Shown here: positions 7,723-18,848 of the stretch, one piece after another
Position numbering within the stretch: the first letter of the stretch is position 1
Layout of the letters: each line of letters opens with the position of its first letter
Source: an uncultured Clostridia bacterium
GTDB lineage: Bacteria > Bacillota > Clostridia > Oscillospirales > Ruminococcaceae
Assembly (NCBI GenBank): GCA_947630845.1
Contig: CANRJB010000016.1
Coordinates: forward strand, 1 to 60,067
Length of the DNA stretch: 60,067 nucleotides
Direction of reading: 5' to 3'
Made by a program: the position numbers and the translations under genes
Notes under the pieces: model-generated
Told to the model about the DNA's origin: nothing
The model's database searches: none
What the model saw: the letters and a program-made list of their open reading frames with translations, nothing else

Positions 7723-9405
7723 ATGATATTAACAGGCGCAGATATCGTCGTAGAGACGCTGATCGAGCAGGGAGTCAAGACTGTGTTCGGCTACCCGGGC
7801 GGACAGGTCATCAATCTCTATGATGCATTGTACACAAGAAGTGACAGGATCAAACATGTCCTGACTGCGCACGAGCAGGGAGCTGCCCATGCGGCGGACG
7901 GCTATGCACGTGCAAGTGGTGAGGTCGGCGTTGTCATTGCCACATCCGGACCGGGTGCAACAAATCTGGTCACAGGCATTGCAACTGCATATCTTGATTC
8001 TGTTCCGCTCGTGGCAATAACCGGCAATGTGCCGAACAGCCTGATCGGACGTGACAGCTTTCAGGAGGTAGATATCACCGGAGTGACCTTGCCGATCACA
8101 AAGCATAATTTTCTGGTGAAGAGCATTGACAAGCTTGCAGATACCATCCGTGAAGCTTTCGTGATTGCAAAATCAGGACGTCCCGGACCTGTTCTGGTCG
8201 ATATCCCAAAGGATGTTCAAACTGCTACCTTCCCCTATATCCCATGTTCCGTGGTGGAAAAGCGTCCGCAGCGAGTTGCCAAGGGAGATAAGATCTCCAA
8301 AGCGGTTCAGATGATCGCAGAAGCCCAGAAGCCCTATATCTACTACGGCGGCGGTGCGATCTCCGCTGGAATTTCCGAGGAAATTGCAGCACTTGCAGAA
8401 AAAATTGATGCGCCCATCGGATGTACCATGATGGGACTGTCCGCTGTGCCGGTCGATAATCCAAGATATCTTGGCATGGAGGGCATGCATGGTCACTATG
8501 CATCGAGTGTAGGGCAGGATGAAGCCGACCTTATTATCACGATCGGGGCAAGATTCAGCGATCGTGCCACGGGCAATGTGGCAAAATATGCACGCCGTGC
8601 AAAAATTATCCACATTGATGCCGACGGTGCAGAGCTGAATAAGAACATCAATGTCGATCTTGGCATTGAGTGTGACATCAAGGATGCCATGCAGCGTCTC
8701 ATCGGGCTTGTGAATGAAAAACAGCATCCCGAATGGATGGCACGCATCGCAGAGCTGAAAGCACAGGAGCATGAGCAGTTTCTCAGGGTCACAGCGACCG
8801 ACCGCATCACGCCCTATGCCCTGATCCATGAAACCGCAAAGTATACCAACCCTGATACACCTATCGTCACGGATGTCGGGCAGCACCAGATGTGGGTTGC
8901 ACAGTATTATCCGTTCAAACAGGTGCGCACGTTTATCTCAAGTGGTGGTCTGGGAACAATGGGCTTTGGTTTGGGCGCAGCCATCGGTGCAGCGAAGGCG
9001 ACAGGGAAGCGGACTGTTCTCTTTACAGGTGACGGCAGCTTCGGCATGAACCTGAACGAGTTGGCAACGGTCACGGCAGAAAATGTGCCTGTCACCATAA
9101 TCATTATGAATAACAAGGTGCTTGGCATGGTACGGCAGTGGCAGACACTGTTCTTCCAGCAGCACTATTCCAATACAGACCTTCACAGCAGAAAGACCGA
9201 TTTCGTAAAACTGGCAGAAGCCTTTGGAATGCCCGGGTATCGTATCACGGCACTTTCCGAGCTGGAGACGACGGTAGAGAAGGTCTTTGCAGAAGACGGT
9301 CCTGTGTTGGTGGATGTTTCCATCTTTGAGGATGAATTTGTACTTCCGATGTTGCCGCCCGGCGGTTCCATCGAGGACATCATCACTGAGAGGGGGGACA
9401 AGTGA
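7723..9405 (+). CDS. ilvB: Acetolactate synthase, large (catalytic) subunit
   Basis: The 560-residue ThDP enzyme condenses two pyruvates, or pyruvate and 2-oxobutanoate, in the first common step of valine/leucine and isoleucine synthesis. Visible landmarks are the N-terminal FGYPGGQVINLYDAL, HEQGAAHAADGYAR with the ThDP-activating Glu, and the ThDP/Mg motif GDGSFGMNLNEL. An earlier TTG at 7690 is in frame, but AAGGAAAGGA (7705-7714) is placed for the ATG at 7723. It opens the ilv-leu block from its own promoter, and its stop codon overlaps the ilvN start (TGATG), which fits translational coupling of the two subunits. Confidence 0.97.
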   Translation: MILTGADIVVETLIEQGVKTVFGYPGGQVINLYDALYTRSDRIKHVLTAHEQGAAHAADGYARASGEVGVVIATSGPGATNLVTGIATAYLDSVPLVAITGNVPNSLIGRDSFQEVDITGVTLPITKHNFLVKSIDKLADTIREAFVIAKSGRPGPVLVDIPKDVQTATFPYIPCSVVEKRPQRVAKGDKISKAVQMIAEAQKPYIYYGGGAISAGISEEIAALAEKIDAPIGCTMMGLSAVPVDNPRYLGMEGMHGHYASSVGQDEADLIITIGARFSDRATGNVAKYARRAKIIHIDADGAELNKNINVDLGIECDIKDAMQRLIGLVNEKQHPEWMARIAELKAQEHEQFLRVTATDRITPYALIHETAKYTNPDTPIVTDVGQHQMWVAQYYPFKQVRTFISSGGLGTMGFGLGAAIGAAKATGKRTVLFTGDGSFGMNLNELATVTAENVPVTIIIMNNKVLGMVRQWQTLFFQQHYSNTDLHSRKTDFVKLAEAFGMPGYRITALSELETTVEKVFAEDGPVLVDVSIFEDEFVLPMLPPGGSIEDIITERGDK

Positions 9406-9911
9406 TGGAACGCTATGTCATTGCGATTTTAGTAGATAATCAGCCCGGTATCCTGACCCGTGTGGCGAGTATGTTCAACCGCAGAGGATTCAATATTGAC
9501 TGTCTGACAGTCAGTGAGACGGAGGATTCACAGCATTCCCGTATCACGATTGCTCTTCGTGGGGATAATTCCGTCCGCAGCCAGATCATCAAGCAGTTGC
9601 GCAAACTTTATAATGTTAAAGAAGTCAAGGTCATGGAACACGGTAAAAGCGTTTACCGTGAGCTTGCCCTCATCAAGCTGCGCAACAATCCGGAGACACG
9701 GCATGATGTTTTGTCGGCAGTAGATATTTTCCGGTCTAAGATCGTAGACTTTTCGCCGACAACACTCTGCGTGGAGATCACCGGCGAGACATCGAAAATC
9801 GAAGCATTCATTGCACTTGTAGAGCCGATCGGCATTCTGGAGATGTGCCGTACGGGAGTGGTTGCCATCGAGCGTGGCGACAGCTATCTGAACAGCGAAA
9901 CAAGTCTGTAA
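9405..9911 (+). CDS. ilvN: Acetolactate synthase, small regulatory subunit
   Basis: The 168-residue subunit begins MERYVIAILVDNQPG, the start of an ACT domain, followed by FNRRGFNID and a second half reading EITGETSKIEAFIALV. Small subunits bind to IlvB, raise its activity and usually confer valine feedback inhibition. The ATG overlaps the ilvB stop by one base; a GTG three bases earlier is a possible alternative start. The length is normal for bacterial IlvN/IlvH. The gap to ilvC (189 bp) is largely filled by a repeat element. Confidence 0.95.
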   Translation: MERYVIAILVDNQPGILTRVASMFNRRGFNIDCLTVSETEDSQHSRITIALRGDNSVRSQIIKQLRKLYNVKEVKVMEHGKSVYRELALIKLRNNPETRHDVLSAVDIFRSKIVDFSPTTLCVEITGETSKIEAFIALVEPIGILEMCRTGVVAIERGDSYLNSETSL

Positions 9912-10036
9912 TACTAATTTTCTGTCATCCTATCCGATAGGAAGATAGCCAATCGCCGTCTCATGTGATTCTCTACGGTATCTGCGGCGGCTATCATGCT
10001 ATTGAATTTGTCAACAGAATGACAGAGAATCAGTAT
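9911..10036. repeat. MITE-like repeat element, copy A
   Basis: An element of about 126 bp bounded by imperfect 18-bp inverted ends: 9911-9928 and the complement of 10019-10036 match at 16 of 18 bases (ATACTRATTYTCTGTCAT). It contains an inner short dyad around CATCCTATCCGATAGG. Its right end closely resembles that of copy B at 19622-19771. It begins on the last base of the ilvN stop codon and carries no gene, so it lies in the ilvN-ilvC message. Confidence 0.6.
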
Positions 10037-10097
10037 AAAAGCCAATAACAGTCCCGTTTTGCGGAGCTGCTAAAAATTATACATAAGGGAGTCTTAA

Positions 10098-11123
<1,026 letters not shown>

Positions 11124-11146
11124 GCTCGGAACCGTCATATTGTACT

Positions 11147-11171
11147 GCCCCCCCTTCGGGGGGCGGTTTTT
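11147..11171 (+). terminator. Strong intrinsic terminator after ilvC
   Basis: A run of C (11148-11154), a UUCG-type loop and a run of G (11158-11163) make a very stable GC stem, with GGTTTTT (11165-11171) following. It stands between ilvC and the SUKH gene, whose SD begins 3 nt later, so it probably separates or attenuates the downstream genes. Confidence 0.85.
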
Positions 11172-11186
11172 GCAGGAGGATCGAAA

Positions 11187-11813
11187 ATGGGACTGATTGA
11201 TGCTTTCCGAAAACGGATCTCCGACCGCACTGCCTCCGCAGAAAGCGATTCGGTCAGCCAGCCCGCCCCTCAGGGCGACCCCATCCGCACAGTTTCCGCA
11301 AAAAGTGACCCAGTCTCCCAACCCGCCCCGCAGGATAACTCCATGTTCCCGCTCTGGCAGACCATAGCAGATGGTTTCCGGATGCTCCGGGAAGCGGGCT
11401 ATGCAAAACCCACCATGTCACCCCCGGCAGAAGAAGCGGAGATCATCGCATGGGAACAGGAAACCGGTATCCGGATGGACGAAGATCTGAGAAACTGGTT
11501 TTTGCTTGCCAATGGATTTGAGTTCGGTACTACGGCAAGTCTATATGCGATCGGTGCATTTGGCTCTGTATCCAACTGGACAGAGTATCAGGATGCTGTT
11601 TCGTGTGTGGTCGGCAGCTACATCGGAGACGGCTCGCTGCTCGTGCTGGATCGGGAGGGACATTTCTGCAAGCTCGACCATGCATTTGGTCTGGAACCGT
11701 GCAGTTTCAAAACATTCCTGACAGACTGGGTGCTGATGTATCTGGAGGAGGATTTAGGAGAAGCTGGGTTTGATGTGGATATGACATCGGAAGAAATGAA
11801 AAAGAGGTATTGA
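11187..11813 (+). CDS. SMI1/KNR4 (SUKH) domain protein
   Basis: The 208-residue protein has a SUKH-type domain at about residues 70-190: [26 protein letters not shown], a loop with [18 protein letters not shown], and FKTFLTDWV near the end. Many bacterial SUKH proteins are immunity proteins against polymorphic nuclease toxins, but no toxin gene is seen here and other roles are possible. The N-terminus contains two 20-residue Pro/Ser/Ala-rich repeats from a 60-bp tandem duplication. AGGAGG (11174-11179) precedes the ATG. It stands between the ilvC terminator and ilvD, one base before the ilvD start, and has no evident link to amino-acid synthesis. Confidence 0.75.
   Translation: MGLIDAFRKRISDRTASAESDSVSQPAPQGDPIRTVSAKSDPVSQPAPQDNSMFPLWQTIADGFRMLREAGYAKPTMSPPAEEAEIIAWEQETGIRMDEDLRNWFLLANGFEFGTTASLYAIGAFGSVSNWTEYQDAVSCVVGSYIGDGSLLVLDREGHFCKLDHAFGLEPCSFKTFLTDWVLMYLEEDLGEAGFDVDMTSEEMKKRY
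11226..11345 (+). repeat. 60-bp imperfect tandem duplication inside the SUKH gene
   Basis: Units 11226-11285 and 11286-11345 are in frame and encode [20 protein letters not shown] and [20 protein letters not shown]. The products share 14 of 20 residues, so the duplication is not recent. It makes a flexible Pro/Ser linker ahead of the SUKH domain. Confidence 0.8.
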
Positions 11814-11814
11814 T

Positions 11815-13476
11815 ATGGTATTTGATACAAAAGTGTCCGGTGCGCCCTGTGCGCCGCAGCGTTCGCTGCTGCACGCACTCGGACTCACAAAAGAGGAAAT
11901 GGAGCGTCCTCTCGTCGGCATTGTCAGCTCCTATAATGAGATCGTGCCGGGGCATATGAATCTCGACAAGATCGTGGAAGCCGTCAAGCTCGGCGTGGCA
12001 ATGGCAGGCGGCACACCGATCGTGTTCCCGGCGATCGCCGTCTGTGACGGCATTGCCATGGGACACAAGGGCATGAAATATTCACTCGTGACCCGTGACC
12101 TGATTGCGGATTCTACAGAGGCAATGGCACTCGCACATGCTTTCGATGCGCTGGTCATGGTGCCGAACTGCGATAAGAATGTTCCCGGTCTGCTGATGGC
12201 TGCGGCAAGGGTGAACATTCCGACGATTTTCGTCAGCGGCGGTCCTATGTTAGCAGGACATGTGGACGGCAAGCGCACAAGTCTGTCGAGCATGTTTGAA
12301 GCTGTCGGTGCCTATAAGGCAGGAAAGATCGATGAGGACAAGCTCTATGATTACGAGCTGAATGCCTGTCCGACATGCGGAAGCTGCTCCGGTATGTACA
12401 CTGCCAATTCCCACAACTGCCTGACAGAAGTCCTTGGCATGGGTTTGCGTGGAAACGGAACGATACCGGCAGTTTACTCAAAGAGAATTGAGCTTGCAAA
12501 GCGTGCCGGAATGCAGGTCATGGAGTTGTACCGGAAAAACATCCGTCCCCGTGATATTATGACAGAGAAGGCATTCCAGAATGCCCTGACTGCCGACATG
12601 GCATTAGGGTGTTCTACCAACAGTATGCTGCATCTGCCGGCAATTGCGCATGAATGCGGTGTAGAGATCAATCTGGATATTGCCAACCAGATTTCTGCAA
12701 AAACGCCGAATCTCTGCCATCTTGCCCCTGCCGGTTCCACCTACATGGAACAGCTTGATGAAGCAGGCGGTGTGTATGCTGTCCTGAATGAGCTAAGCAA
12801 GAAGGGACTTATCCATACCGATGTCATGACCGTGACAGGCAAGACATTGGGTGAGAACATTGCCAACTGCGTGAACCGTAACCATGAGGTGATTCGTCCG
12901 ATTGATCATCCCTTCAGCGAAACAGGCGGAATCGCCGTACTGCGTGGCAATCTTGCGCCGGACGGCTGTGTTGTCAAAAGAAGTGCTGTTGCTCCAGAAA
13001 TGCTTGTGCATGAGGGAACTGCGAAGGTATTCGACAGTGAAGAAGATGCGATCGAAGCTATTTATGCTGGAAAAATTGTTTCTGGTGATGTGGTCGTCAT
13101 CCGGTATGAAGGACCTGCCGGCGGTCCGGGCATGAGAGAAATGCTCAATCCCACTTCTGCGATTGCCGGGATGGGACTGGACAAGGAAGTGGCACTTATT
13201 ACGGATGGACGCTTCTCCGGTGCGACAAGAGGAGCGGCAATTGGTCATGTTTCGCCGGAAGCGGTACGTGGCGGTCTGATCGCCTATGTACAGGACGGCG
13301 ACAAAATCGCCATTGACATTCCGAATTACAGCATTCAATTACTTGTTTCAGACGAGGAGATCGCAAAACGTAAGGAAACCATGGAGATCAAGGTCAAGAC
13401 CGATGTGACCGGCTACCTTGCACGCTATGCGAAGATGGTTTCTTCGGCGGATAAGGGAGCGATCATTGATTTCTGA
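11815..13476 (+). CDS. ilvD: Dihydroxy-acid dehydratase
   Basis: The 553-residue iron-sulfur enzyme dehydrates dihydroxy-isovalerate or -methylvalerate to the 2-oxo acids that become valine and isoleucine. Cluster and metal segments are visible: [30 protein letters not shown] and, late in the protein, [15 protein letters not shown]. The start follows the SUKH stop by one base, so translation is probably coupled to that gene; no separate strong SD is obvious beyond GAAAAAGAGG in the preceding codons. Length is typical. The 122 bp after it hold no gene. Confidence 0.97.
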   Translation: MVFDTKVSGAPCAPQRSLLHALGLTKEEMERPLVGIVSSYNEIVPGHMNLDKIVEAVKLGVAMAGGTPIVFPAIAVCDGIAMGHKGMKYSLVTRDLIADSTEAMALAHAFDALVMVPNCDKNVPGLLMAAARVNIPTIFVSGGPMLAGHVDGKRTSLSSMFEAVGAYKAGKIDEDKLYDYELNACPTCGSCSGMYTANSHNCLTEVLGMGLRGNGTIPAVYSKRIELAKRAGMQVMELYRKNIRPRDIMTEKAFQNALTADMALGCSTNSMLHLPAIAHECGVEINLDIANQISAKTPNLCHLAPAGSTYMEQLDEAGGVYAVLNELSKKGLIHTDVMTVTGKTLGENIANCVNRNHEVIRPIDHPFSETGGIAVLRGNLAPDGCVVKRSAVAPEMLVHEGTAKVFDSEEDAIEAIYAGKIVSGDVVVIRYEGPAGGPGMREMLNPTSAIAGMGLDKEVALITDGRFSGATRGAAIGHVSPEAVRGGLIAYVQDGDKIAIDIPNYSIQLLVSDEEIAKRKETMEIKVKTDVTGYLARYAKMVSSADKGAIIDF

Positions 13477-13598
13477 TGGAATGTTTCTGACTATGATTTG
13501 GACACGGCACATACAGAAATGATGTCAACAGCGATTGGCGCATGGAGTAGGGATACCCTTATTCAGGAAGAATACAATTTGGAAAGGACTGAAAGCAC

Positions 13599-14861
13599 AT
13601 GGGAATGACCATGACACAGAAGATTTTAGCAGCCCATGCCGGACTCGACAAGGTGGAAGCCGGACAGCTTGTGCTGGTAGATCTTGATTTGGTGTTGGGG
13701 AATGATATTACTTCTCCGGTTGCCATCAAGGCATTTCACCAGATGGGGAAGGAAGCCGTTTTTGATAAGGAAAAAGTGACGATGGTCATGGATCACTTCG
13801 CACCGAACAAGGATATCAAAGCCGCACAGCAGTGCATGATGTGTCGTGATTTTTGTGGAGCGCAGGATATTACTCATTTTTATGATGTCGGGCAAATGGG
13901 CATAGAACATGCCCTGCTGCCTGAAAAAGGGCTTGTGGTGTCGGGAGATGCTGTGATCGGTGCAGATTCACACACCTGCACCTATGGCGCACTTGGCGCA
14001 TTTTCAACAGGTGTCGGTTCGACGGATATGGCTTGCGGCATGGCGATCGGCAAGGCATGGTTCAAAGTGCCGTCTGCACTGAAGTTTGAACTGAAGGGCA
14101 AGCTCCGCCCCTATATTTCCGGCAAAGATGTGATTCTGCATATCATAGGCAAAATCGGTGTGGACGGTGCGCTTTACAAGTCTATGGAATTTGTCGGCGA
14201 TGGTCTGGCAAGCCTTACCATGGCAGACAGACTCTGCATGGCAAACATGGCAATTGAAGCCGGCGCAAAGAACGGCATTTTTGCAGTTGATGATATCACG
14301 AGGGCATATGTGAAAGAGCATTCTGACCGTGAGCCTGTCGTCTATGAGGCGGATGCAGATGCGGTCTATGGGAAAACCTATGTGATCGATCTGTCAGAAA
14401 TCGGACATACCGTGGCATTCCCACATCTGCCGGAGAACACCAAGACAACGGATGAGATCGGCGATATTCCGATTCAGCAGGTAGTCATCGGTTCATGTAC
14501 GAATGGCAGACTGGAAGATCTGAAAGCTGCTGCGGAGATCATGCAGGGGAAGAAAGTGGCAAAGCATGTGCGCTGCATTGTGATTCCGGCAACGCAGAAG
14601 ATTTATCTTGAAGCGATGGAACGTGGCTATCTGAAAACCTTTATTGAATGCGGAGCTGTTGTCTCCACACCGACCTGCGGTCCATGTCTGGGCGGCTACA
14701 TGGGCATTTTGGCAGAGGGAGAAAGAGCTGTTGCGACCACCAATCGGAATTTTGTCGGCAGAATGGGACATGTAGATTCTGAAATCTATCTTGCAAGCCC
14801 GGAAGTTGCTGCCGCAAGTGCTATCACCGGAAAAATTTCCGCTCCTGAGGAGGTGCTGTAA
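13599..14861 (+). CDS. leuC: 3-isopropylmalate dehydratase, large subunit
   Basis: The 420-residue aconitase-family subunit belongs to the shorter LeuC/HACN branch used by archaea and many Clostridia. It has [23 protein letters not shown] early, and the three [4Fe-4S] ligands in [10 protein letters not shown] and [10 protein letters not shown]. With LeuD it interconverts 2- and 3-isopropylmalate in leucine synthesis. GGAAAGGA is placed for the ATG at 13599, with a second in-frame ATG two codons on. LeuA and LeuB are not in this window, so the rest of the leucine branch must be elsewhere. Confidence 0.93.
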   Translation: MGMTMTQKILAAHAGLDKVEAGQLVLVDLDLVLGNDITSPVAIKAFHQMGKEAVFDKEKVTMVMDHFAPNKDIKAAQQCMMCRDFCGAQDITHFYDVGQMGIEHALLPEKGLVVSGDAVIGADSHTCTYGALGAFSTGVGSTDMACGMAIGKAWFKVPSALKFELKGKLRPYISGKDVILHIIGKIGVDGALYKSMEFVGDGLASLTMADRLCMANMAIEAGAKNGIFAVDDITRAYVKEHSDREPVVYEADADAVYGKTYVIDLSEIGHTVAFPHLPENTKTTDEIGDIPIQQVVIGSCTNGRLEDLKAAAEIMQGKKVAKHVRCIVIPATQKIYLEAMERGYLKTFIECGAVVSTPTCGPCLGGYMGILAEGERAVATTNRNFVGRMGHVDSEIYLASPEVAAASAITGKISAPEEVL

Positions 14862-15356
14862 ATGAAAATGACAGGTACAGTCATCAAGTATGGTGACAAT
14901 GTTGACACGGATGTTATTATTCCTGCACGTTACCTGAACACCAGTGACCACAAGGAACTGGCATCTCACTGCATGGAGGACATTGACAAGACCTTTGCTT
15001 CCCGTGTGAAGGAAGGGGACATCATGGTAGCCGGCTGGAATTTTGGATGTGGTTCTTCCCGTGAGCATGCGCCCATCGCCATCAAGGCAAGCGGCATCTC
15101 TCTGGTCATCGCCAAGAGCTTTGCACGTATTTTCTACCGTAATTCCATCAATATCGGGCTTGCCATCGTGGAATCTCCGGAAGCAGCCGATGCTATCGCC
15201 GAAGGGAACATTATCACGGCAGACCTCGACAACGGCATTCTGCACAACGAAACGACCGGACAGGATTACACAGTAGAGCCGTTCCCGGCATTCATCCAGA
15301 CCATTATTGAAAATGGCGGTCTGGTGGAATCCATCAAAAACGGAAGTATTGCATAA
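14862..15356 (+). CDS. leuD: 3-isopropylmalate dehydratase, small subunit
   Basis: The 164-residue swivelling subunit shows [17 protein letters not shown] and [17 protein letters not shown], the usual LeuD signatures. The substrate loop reads YLNT; this position helps set substrate in the LeuD/homoaconitase small subunits, so the exact acid is assigned mostly from context. It starts directly after the leuC stop with AGGAGGTG (14848-14855) upstream, and its own stop overlaps the next ATG by one base (TAATG). Confidence 0.92.
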   Translation: MKMTGTVIKYGDNVDTDVIIPARYLNTSDHKELASHCMEDIDKTFASRVKEGDIMVAGWNFGCGSSREHAPIAIKASGISLVIAKSFARIFYRNSINIGLAIVESPEAADAIAEGNIITADLDNGILHNETTGQDYTVEPFPAFIQTIIENGGLVESIKNGSIA

Positions 15357-16570
15357 TGGATCGAAAAAACTTTGACAGTCAGCTTGACACGCTTTCTGTA
15401 TTTTCAGAGTTGAACTGTGACTCGGTCTTTCATGCGTTCCGGCAGTGCTTTTATGAGGATGAGCCGACAGAAACGGTGCGTGCCGTTGCCAATTTTGCAG
15501 GCGCACTCTATCATCTGGCACATACGGACAACTGGGCAGAATATCTGAAAGACCTTGTGCTGTCACATGAAAATGTCTGCACCTATTTTGCCGCAAGGAA
15601 AATGCCGCTTTCGGAGCATATCCGCACGGCAGCACTGCACGATCTTGCACTGCTTTCTACATGCGCTCAGCTCACAGCAGAGCAGATCACAGAAGGGGAG
15701 AACCCGGACGGATTATTCGTTCCATCATGGAAAACAGAGTCGTGCGAGCTTGGAACGCTGTATTTCGATCGCCTTGCAGAGATCGACAAGCACGGATGTG
15801 GGATATTTGCCAAATATCGAATGTTTCACATGGAACTTTCCACAGAGGCAGATAACGGTTATGTGCTTAAACCTGTGACAGAGCCGGATGCTGTGGCACT
15901 GCACGATCTGATCGGATATGAATTACAGAGGCGTCAGGTCATTGACAATACCACAGCACTGCTGTCCGGGAAAAAGGCATCCAACATCCTGCTCTACGGC
16001 GATGCCGGCACCGGCAAATCCGCAACTGTCAAAGCAGTTGCAAATGCTTATGCTGAGGATGGACTGCGGCTTGTGGAGCTTTCTAAGGATGAGCTGCATT
16101 TGCTCCCGAAGCTGCTCGAAGAGCTGAACAGCAATCCATTGAAATTCATTCTGTTCATTGATGATCTGAGTTTTCAGGACAATGACGATGATTTCAGCGC
16201 ACTGAAAGCTGTACTGGAGGGAACGATTTCTGCCCGTTCACAGAATATTGTCATCTATGCGACCAGCAACCGCCGTCATATTGTCAGAGAGACTTTTTCC
16301 CAACGTGCCGGTGACGAGATACACCGCAATGATACCATGCAAGAAACGATCTCCTTGTCAGAACGGTTCGGCATCAATGTGTATTTTGAAAAGCCAAATA
16401 AGGCATTGTATCTTGACATTGTGAAGGGACTTGCATCACAGCATGGTCTGAAGATGGATGAAGAAACGCTTGTACTTGAAGCAGAACGTTTTGCATTGAG
16501 GAAGAGTGGACGTTCTGCCCGTGCGGCAAGGCAGCTTGTGGAGCAGCTATGTGCTAAAACTATGGAATAA
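15356..16570 (+). CDS. DUF815-like AAA+ ATPase
   Basis: The 404-residue protein has a helical N-terminal part of about 190 residues and a AAA+ core: Walker A GDAGTGKS (215-222), Walker B FILFIDDLSF, and a sensor stretch YATSNRRHIVRE. The core, followed by SERFGINVYFEKPNKALYLDIV, fits the DUF815 family of unknown function. It starts on the last base of the leuD stop and ends three codons before ilvA, so it is firmly within the amino-acid operon. Its role there is unknown; a chaperone or remodelling role is possible but not shown. DUF815 members often sit near metabolic genes without a clear link. Confidence 0.78.
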   Translation: MDRKNFDSQLDTLSVFSELNCDSVFHAFRQCFYEDEPTETVRAVANFAGALYHLAHTDNWAEYLKDLVLSHENVCTYFAARKMPLSEHIRTAALHDLALLSTCAQLTAEQITEGENPDGLFVPSWKTESCELGTLYFDRLAEIDKHGCGIFAKYRMFHMELSTEADNGYVLKPVTEPDAVALHDLIGYELQRRQVIDNTTALLSGKKASNILLYGDAGTGKSATVKAVANAYAEDGLRLVELSKDELHLLPKLLEELNSNPLKFILFIDDLSFQDNDDDFSALKAVLEGTISARSQNIVIYATSNRRHIVRETFSQRAGDEIHRNDTMQETISLSERFGINVYFEKPNKALYLDIVKGLASQHGLKMDEETLVLEAERFALRKSGRSARAARQLVEQLCAKTME

Positions 16571-16582
16571 GGAGTGATTCAG

Positions 16583-17785
16583 ATGCTGACGCTGGATAAG
16601 ATCTATCATGCCAGTTATGTGTTGGAGGATGTCATCCGGAAAACTGACATCATCCATGCACCGAAGCTTTGTCCGGAAGCAAACATTTACCTCAAAACCG
16701 AAAATCTGCAAATCACAGGTTCATTTAAGGTCAGAGGGGCATATTATAAGATATCACAGTTGAGTGAAGCGGAAAAGGCGAAAGGTGTGATTGCTTGTTC
16801 TGCCGGAAACCATGCACAGGGTGTTGCACTTGCAGCAGCTAAAAACGGCATCAAATCACTAATTTGTCTGCCGGACGGCGCACCCATTTCCAAGGTAGAA
16901 GCGACCAAAGGCTATGGTGCAGAAGTATGTCTTGTTCCGGGTGTCTATGATGATGCCTACAGGAAGGCGTTGGAACTGCGTGACGAAAAGGGCTTTACTT
17001 TTATCCATCCGTTTGATGATGATGATGTCATAGCCGGGCAGGGGACGATCGGTCTTGAGATTCTTCAGCAACTACGGGATGTGGATATTGTAGTTGTACC
17101 AGTCGGTGGCGGCGGACTGATTTCCGGCGTGGCATTTGCACTGAAAAGCCTGAATCCAGATGTCCGTGTCTATGGTGTACAGGCAAGCGGCGCACCCTCA
17201 ATGGTGCAGTCTCTTGAATCGGATGAGATCGTATGTCTGGAGCAAGTCAGCACAGTTGCAGACGGCATCAAGGTCAAAGAGCCGGGAGAGAACACCTTTG
17301 AGATCGTTAAGAAGTATGTAGACGGTGTTGTAACCGTCACAGACGATGAGGTATCCTCGGCAATTCTGGCACTCATTGAACAGCAAAAGCTGATCGCAGA
17401 GGGGGCAGGTGCTGTTTCAGTGGCTGCTGTGATGTACGGTAAAATTCCTGATATCAAGGGAAAAAATGTGGTATGTCTTGTATCGGGCGGCAATATCGAC
17501 GTAACCATTTTGTCCAGAGTCATCAAGCGTGGACTGCTTAAATCTGGTTGCAGCGATGAATTTGCCATTCAGTTGGAGGACAAGCCCGGTCAGCTCAAGG
17601 GCGTATCCACCATTCTTGCCGATCTGGGCGGCAATGTAGTATCCATTCATCATGAGCGTGCAAGCGAGGACAGCAACATCAACGACACCATCCTACGCAT
17701 CGGACTGGAAACACGCAATCATGAACATAAACGGCAGATTCGTCAGGCACTGACGGATGCCGGATTCAGAATTGTAAGCAAGTAA
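16583..17785 (+). CDS. ilvA: Threonine dehydratase (threonine ammonia-lyase)
   Basis: The 400-residue PLP enzyme turns threonine into 2-oxobutanoate and ammonia, feeding isoleucine synthesis by the IlvBN-IlvC-IlvD enzymes encoded upstream. The PLP lysine lies in ITGSFKVRGAYYK, the phosphate-binding glycine loop is VPVGGGGLISG, and the C-terminal 80 residues (QLEDKPGQLKGVSTIL) form an ACT domain. A GTG at 16574 is in frame, but AAGGAG (16569-16574) is spaced for the ATG at 16583. The single ACT domain matches the shorter clostridial type, so the feedback behaviour cannot be read from sequence. ridA follows 12 bp later. Confidence 0.95.
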   Translation: MLTLDKIYHASYVLEDVIRKTDIIHAPKLCPEANIYLKTENLQITGSFKVRGAYYKISQLSEAEKAKGVIACSAGNHAQGVALAAAKNGIKSLICLPDGAPISKVEATKGYGAEVCLVPGVYDDAYRKALELRDEKGFTFIHPFDDDDVIAGQGTIGLEILQQLRDVDIVVVPVGGGGLISGVAFALKSLNPDVRVYGVQASGAPSMVQSLESDEIVCLEQVSTVADGIKVKEPGENTFEIVKKYVDGVVTVTDDEVSSAILALIEQQKLIAEGAGAVSVAAVMYGKIPDIKGKNVVCLVSGGNIDVTILSRVIKRGLLKSGCSDEFAIQLEDKPGQLKGVSTILADLGGNVVSIHHERASEDSNINDTILRIGLETRNHEHKRQIRQALTDAGFRIVSK

Positions 17786-17797
17786 GGAGTGTATGTT

Positions 17798-18172
17798 ATG
17801 GAAAAGATTTATACAGAGAACGCACCGGCTGCCATCGGACCGTATTCACAGGCAGTCAAGCTGAACGGAATGGTATACACTTCCGGTCAGATCGCCATCG
17901 TTCCGGCAAGTGGAAACATTGAAGCTTCTGACATTCAGGGACAGACCACACAGGTCATGGAGAACTTGAAAGCTGTTCTTGCAGCCTCTGACAGCAGTCT
18001 GGACAATGTCATCAAGACAACTTGTTTCTTGGCGGATATCGCCGATTTCGGGACATTCAATGAGATCTACGGTAAGTACATCACCGGCAAGCCTGCCCGC
18101 AGTTGTGTTGCCGTAAAAGACCTTCCTAAGGGTGCATTGGTTGAGGTAGAGGTCATTGCCATCGTTCAATAA
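17798..18172 (+). CDS. ridA: RidA family 2-iminobutanoate/2-iminopropanoate deaminase
   Basis: The 124-residue YjgF/RidA protein begins MEKIYTENAPAAIGPYSQAV and ends with GKPARSCVAVKDLPKGALVEVE, where the Arg (about residue 105) binds the substrate carboxylate. RidA hydrolyses the enamine/imine released by PLP dehydratases such as IlvA, which is encoded just upstream, so the pairing is functional as well as positional. AAGGAG (17784-17789) fits the ATG at 17798 rather than the in-frame GTG at 17789. Its last 7 bases overlap the end of the convergent membrane-protein gene. Confidence 0.95.
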   Translation: MEKIYTENAPAAIGPYSQAVKLNGMVYTSGQIAIVPASGNIEASDIQGQTTQVMENLKAVLAASDSSLDNVIKTTCFLADIADFGTFNEIYGKYITGKPARSCVAVKDLPKGALVEVEVIAIVQ

Positions 18173-18738
18173 GCAAATATGCCCAAATCCGGAGGGCAAT
18201 AGGTAAACCGGATAAAGCAGCCTGTCATAAGGAGGAGAAATACCATACCCGGCAGACTGCTTTTCTTCTGCCCGGTCGCATGGATGCGGACATAGAGCGT
18301 AAGGAAGATCACACCGACATAATAAAGCGTTATGTCCATCCAAAGCAGTATGCTGCCCGAAATGCCGCTGATACTGTAATACAGACATACCATCAGCAGC
18401 ATCGCACGCCACAGACCAGATGCAAATGTTGTCATAATGCCCTTTTGCAGCTCTCCCGTCCACAGATAGCGTATCCCTCCTATGAGCAGGGCAGGGAAGA
18501 ACAGCAGCTTCATGTGTTCCCAGACACTTTCATTCACAGGCACAAACACTGCCAATACCGGTATCCGGCACAGCAGCGGAGCATAATAATGTGCCAATGG
18601 TCCAGAGATACTGAGAACTACAAACAACACTACATCCCAGAGCAATGTTTTGTGCAGCATGTGCTGCCGGTGAGATGCCCTGTCAAGAACCGGTTTCGGT
18701 GTTCCATTCATCTCTTTATGATACAACAAGACTCGCAT
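18166..18738 (-). CDS. DUF6512-like membrane protein
   Basis: The 190-residue protein has about five hydrophobic segments and the conserved-looking PVNESVWEHMKLLFFP, typical of the DUF6512 group of small clostridial membrane proteins. Function is unknown. GGAGG (18749-18745) lies 6 nt before the ATG. It converges on ridA with a 7-nt overlap and no terminator between them. A promoter could not be fixed in the AT-rich stretch upstream. Confidence 0.7.
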   Translation of the reverse strand: MRVLLYHKEMNGTPKPVLDRASHRQHMLHKTLLWDVVLFVVLSISGPLAHYYAPLLCRIPVLAVFVPVNESVWEHMKLLFFPALLIGGIRYLWTGELQKGIMTTFASGLWRAMLLMVCLYYSISGISGSILLWMDITLYYVGVIFLTLYVRIHATGQKKSSLPGMVFLLLMTGCFIRFTYCPPDLGIFAY

Positions 18739-18848
18739 AAACTGCCTCCATTCAAATATCTTTCCACAGATTTATGCAAAATCACAAGAACTTATGTCTC
18801 TTAACAGTAAATTTTTTCACTTTTTTGAAAAAAATTTAAGAAATCCCC

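Noticed and set aside
14493-15650. 385-codon minus-strand frame opposite leuC, leuD and the ATPase gene
   Set aside because: It spans three well-supported genes on the other strand and has no recognisable domain.
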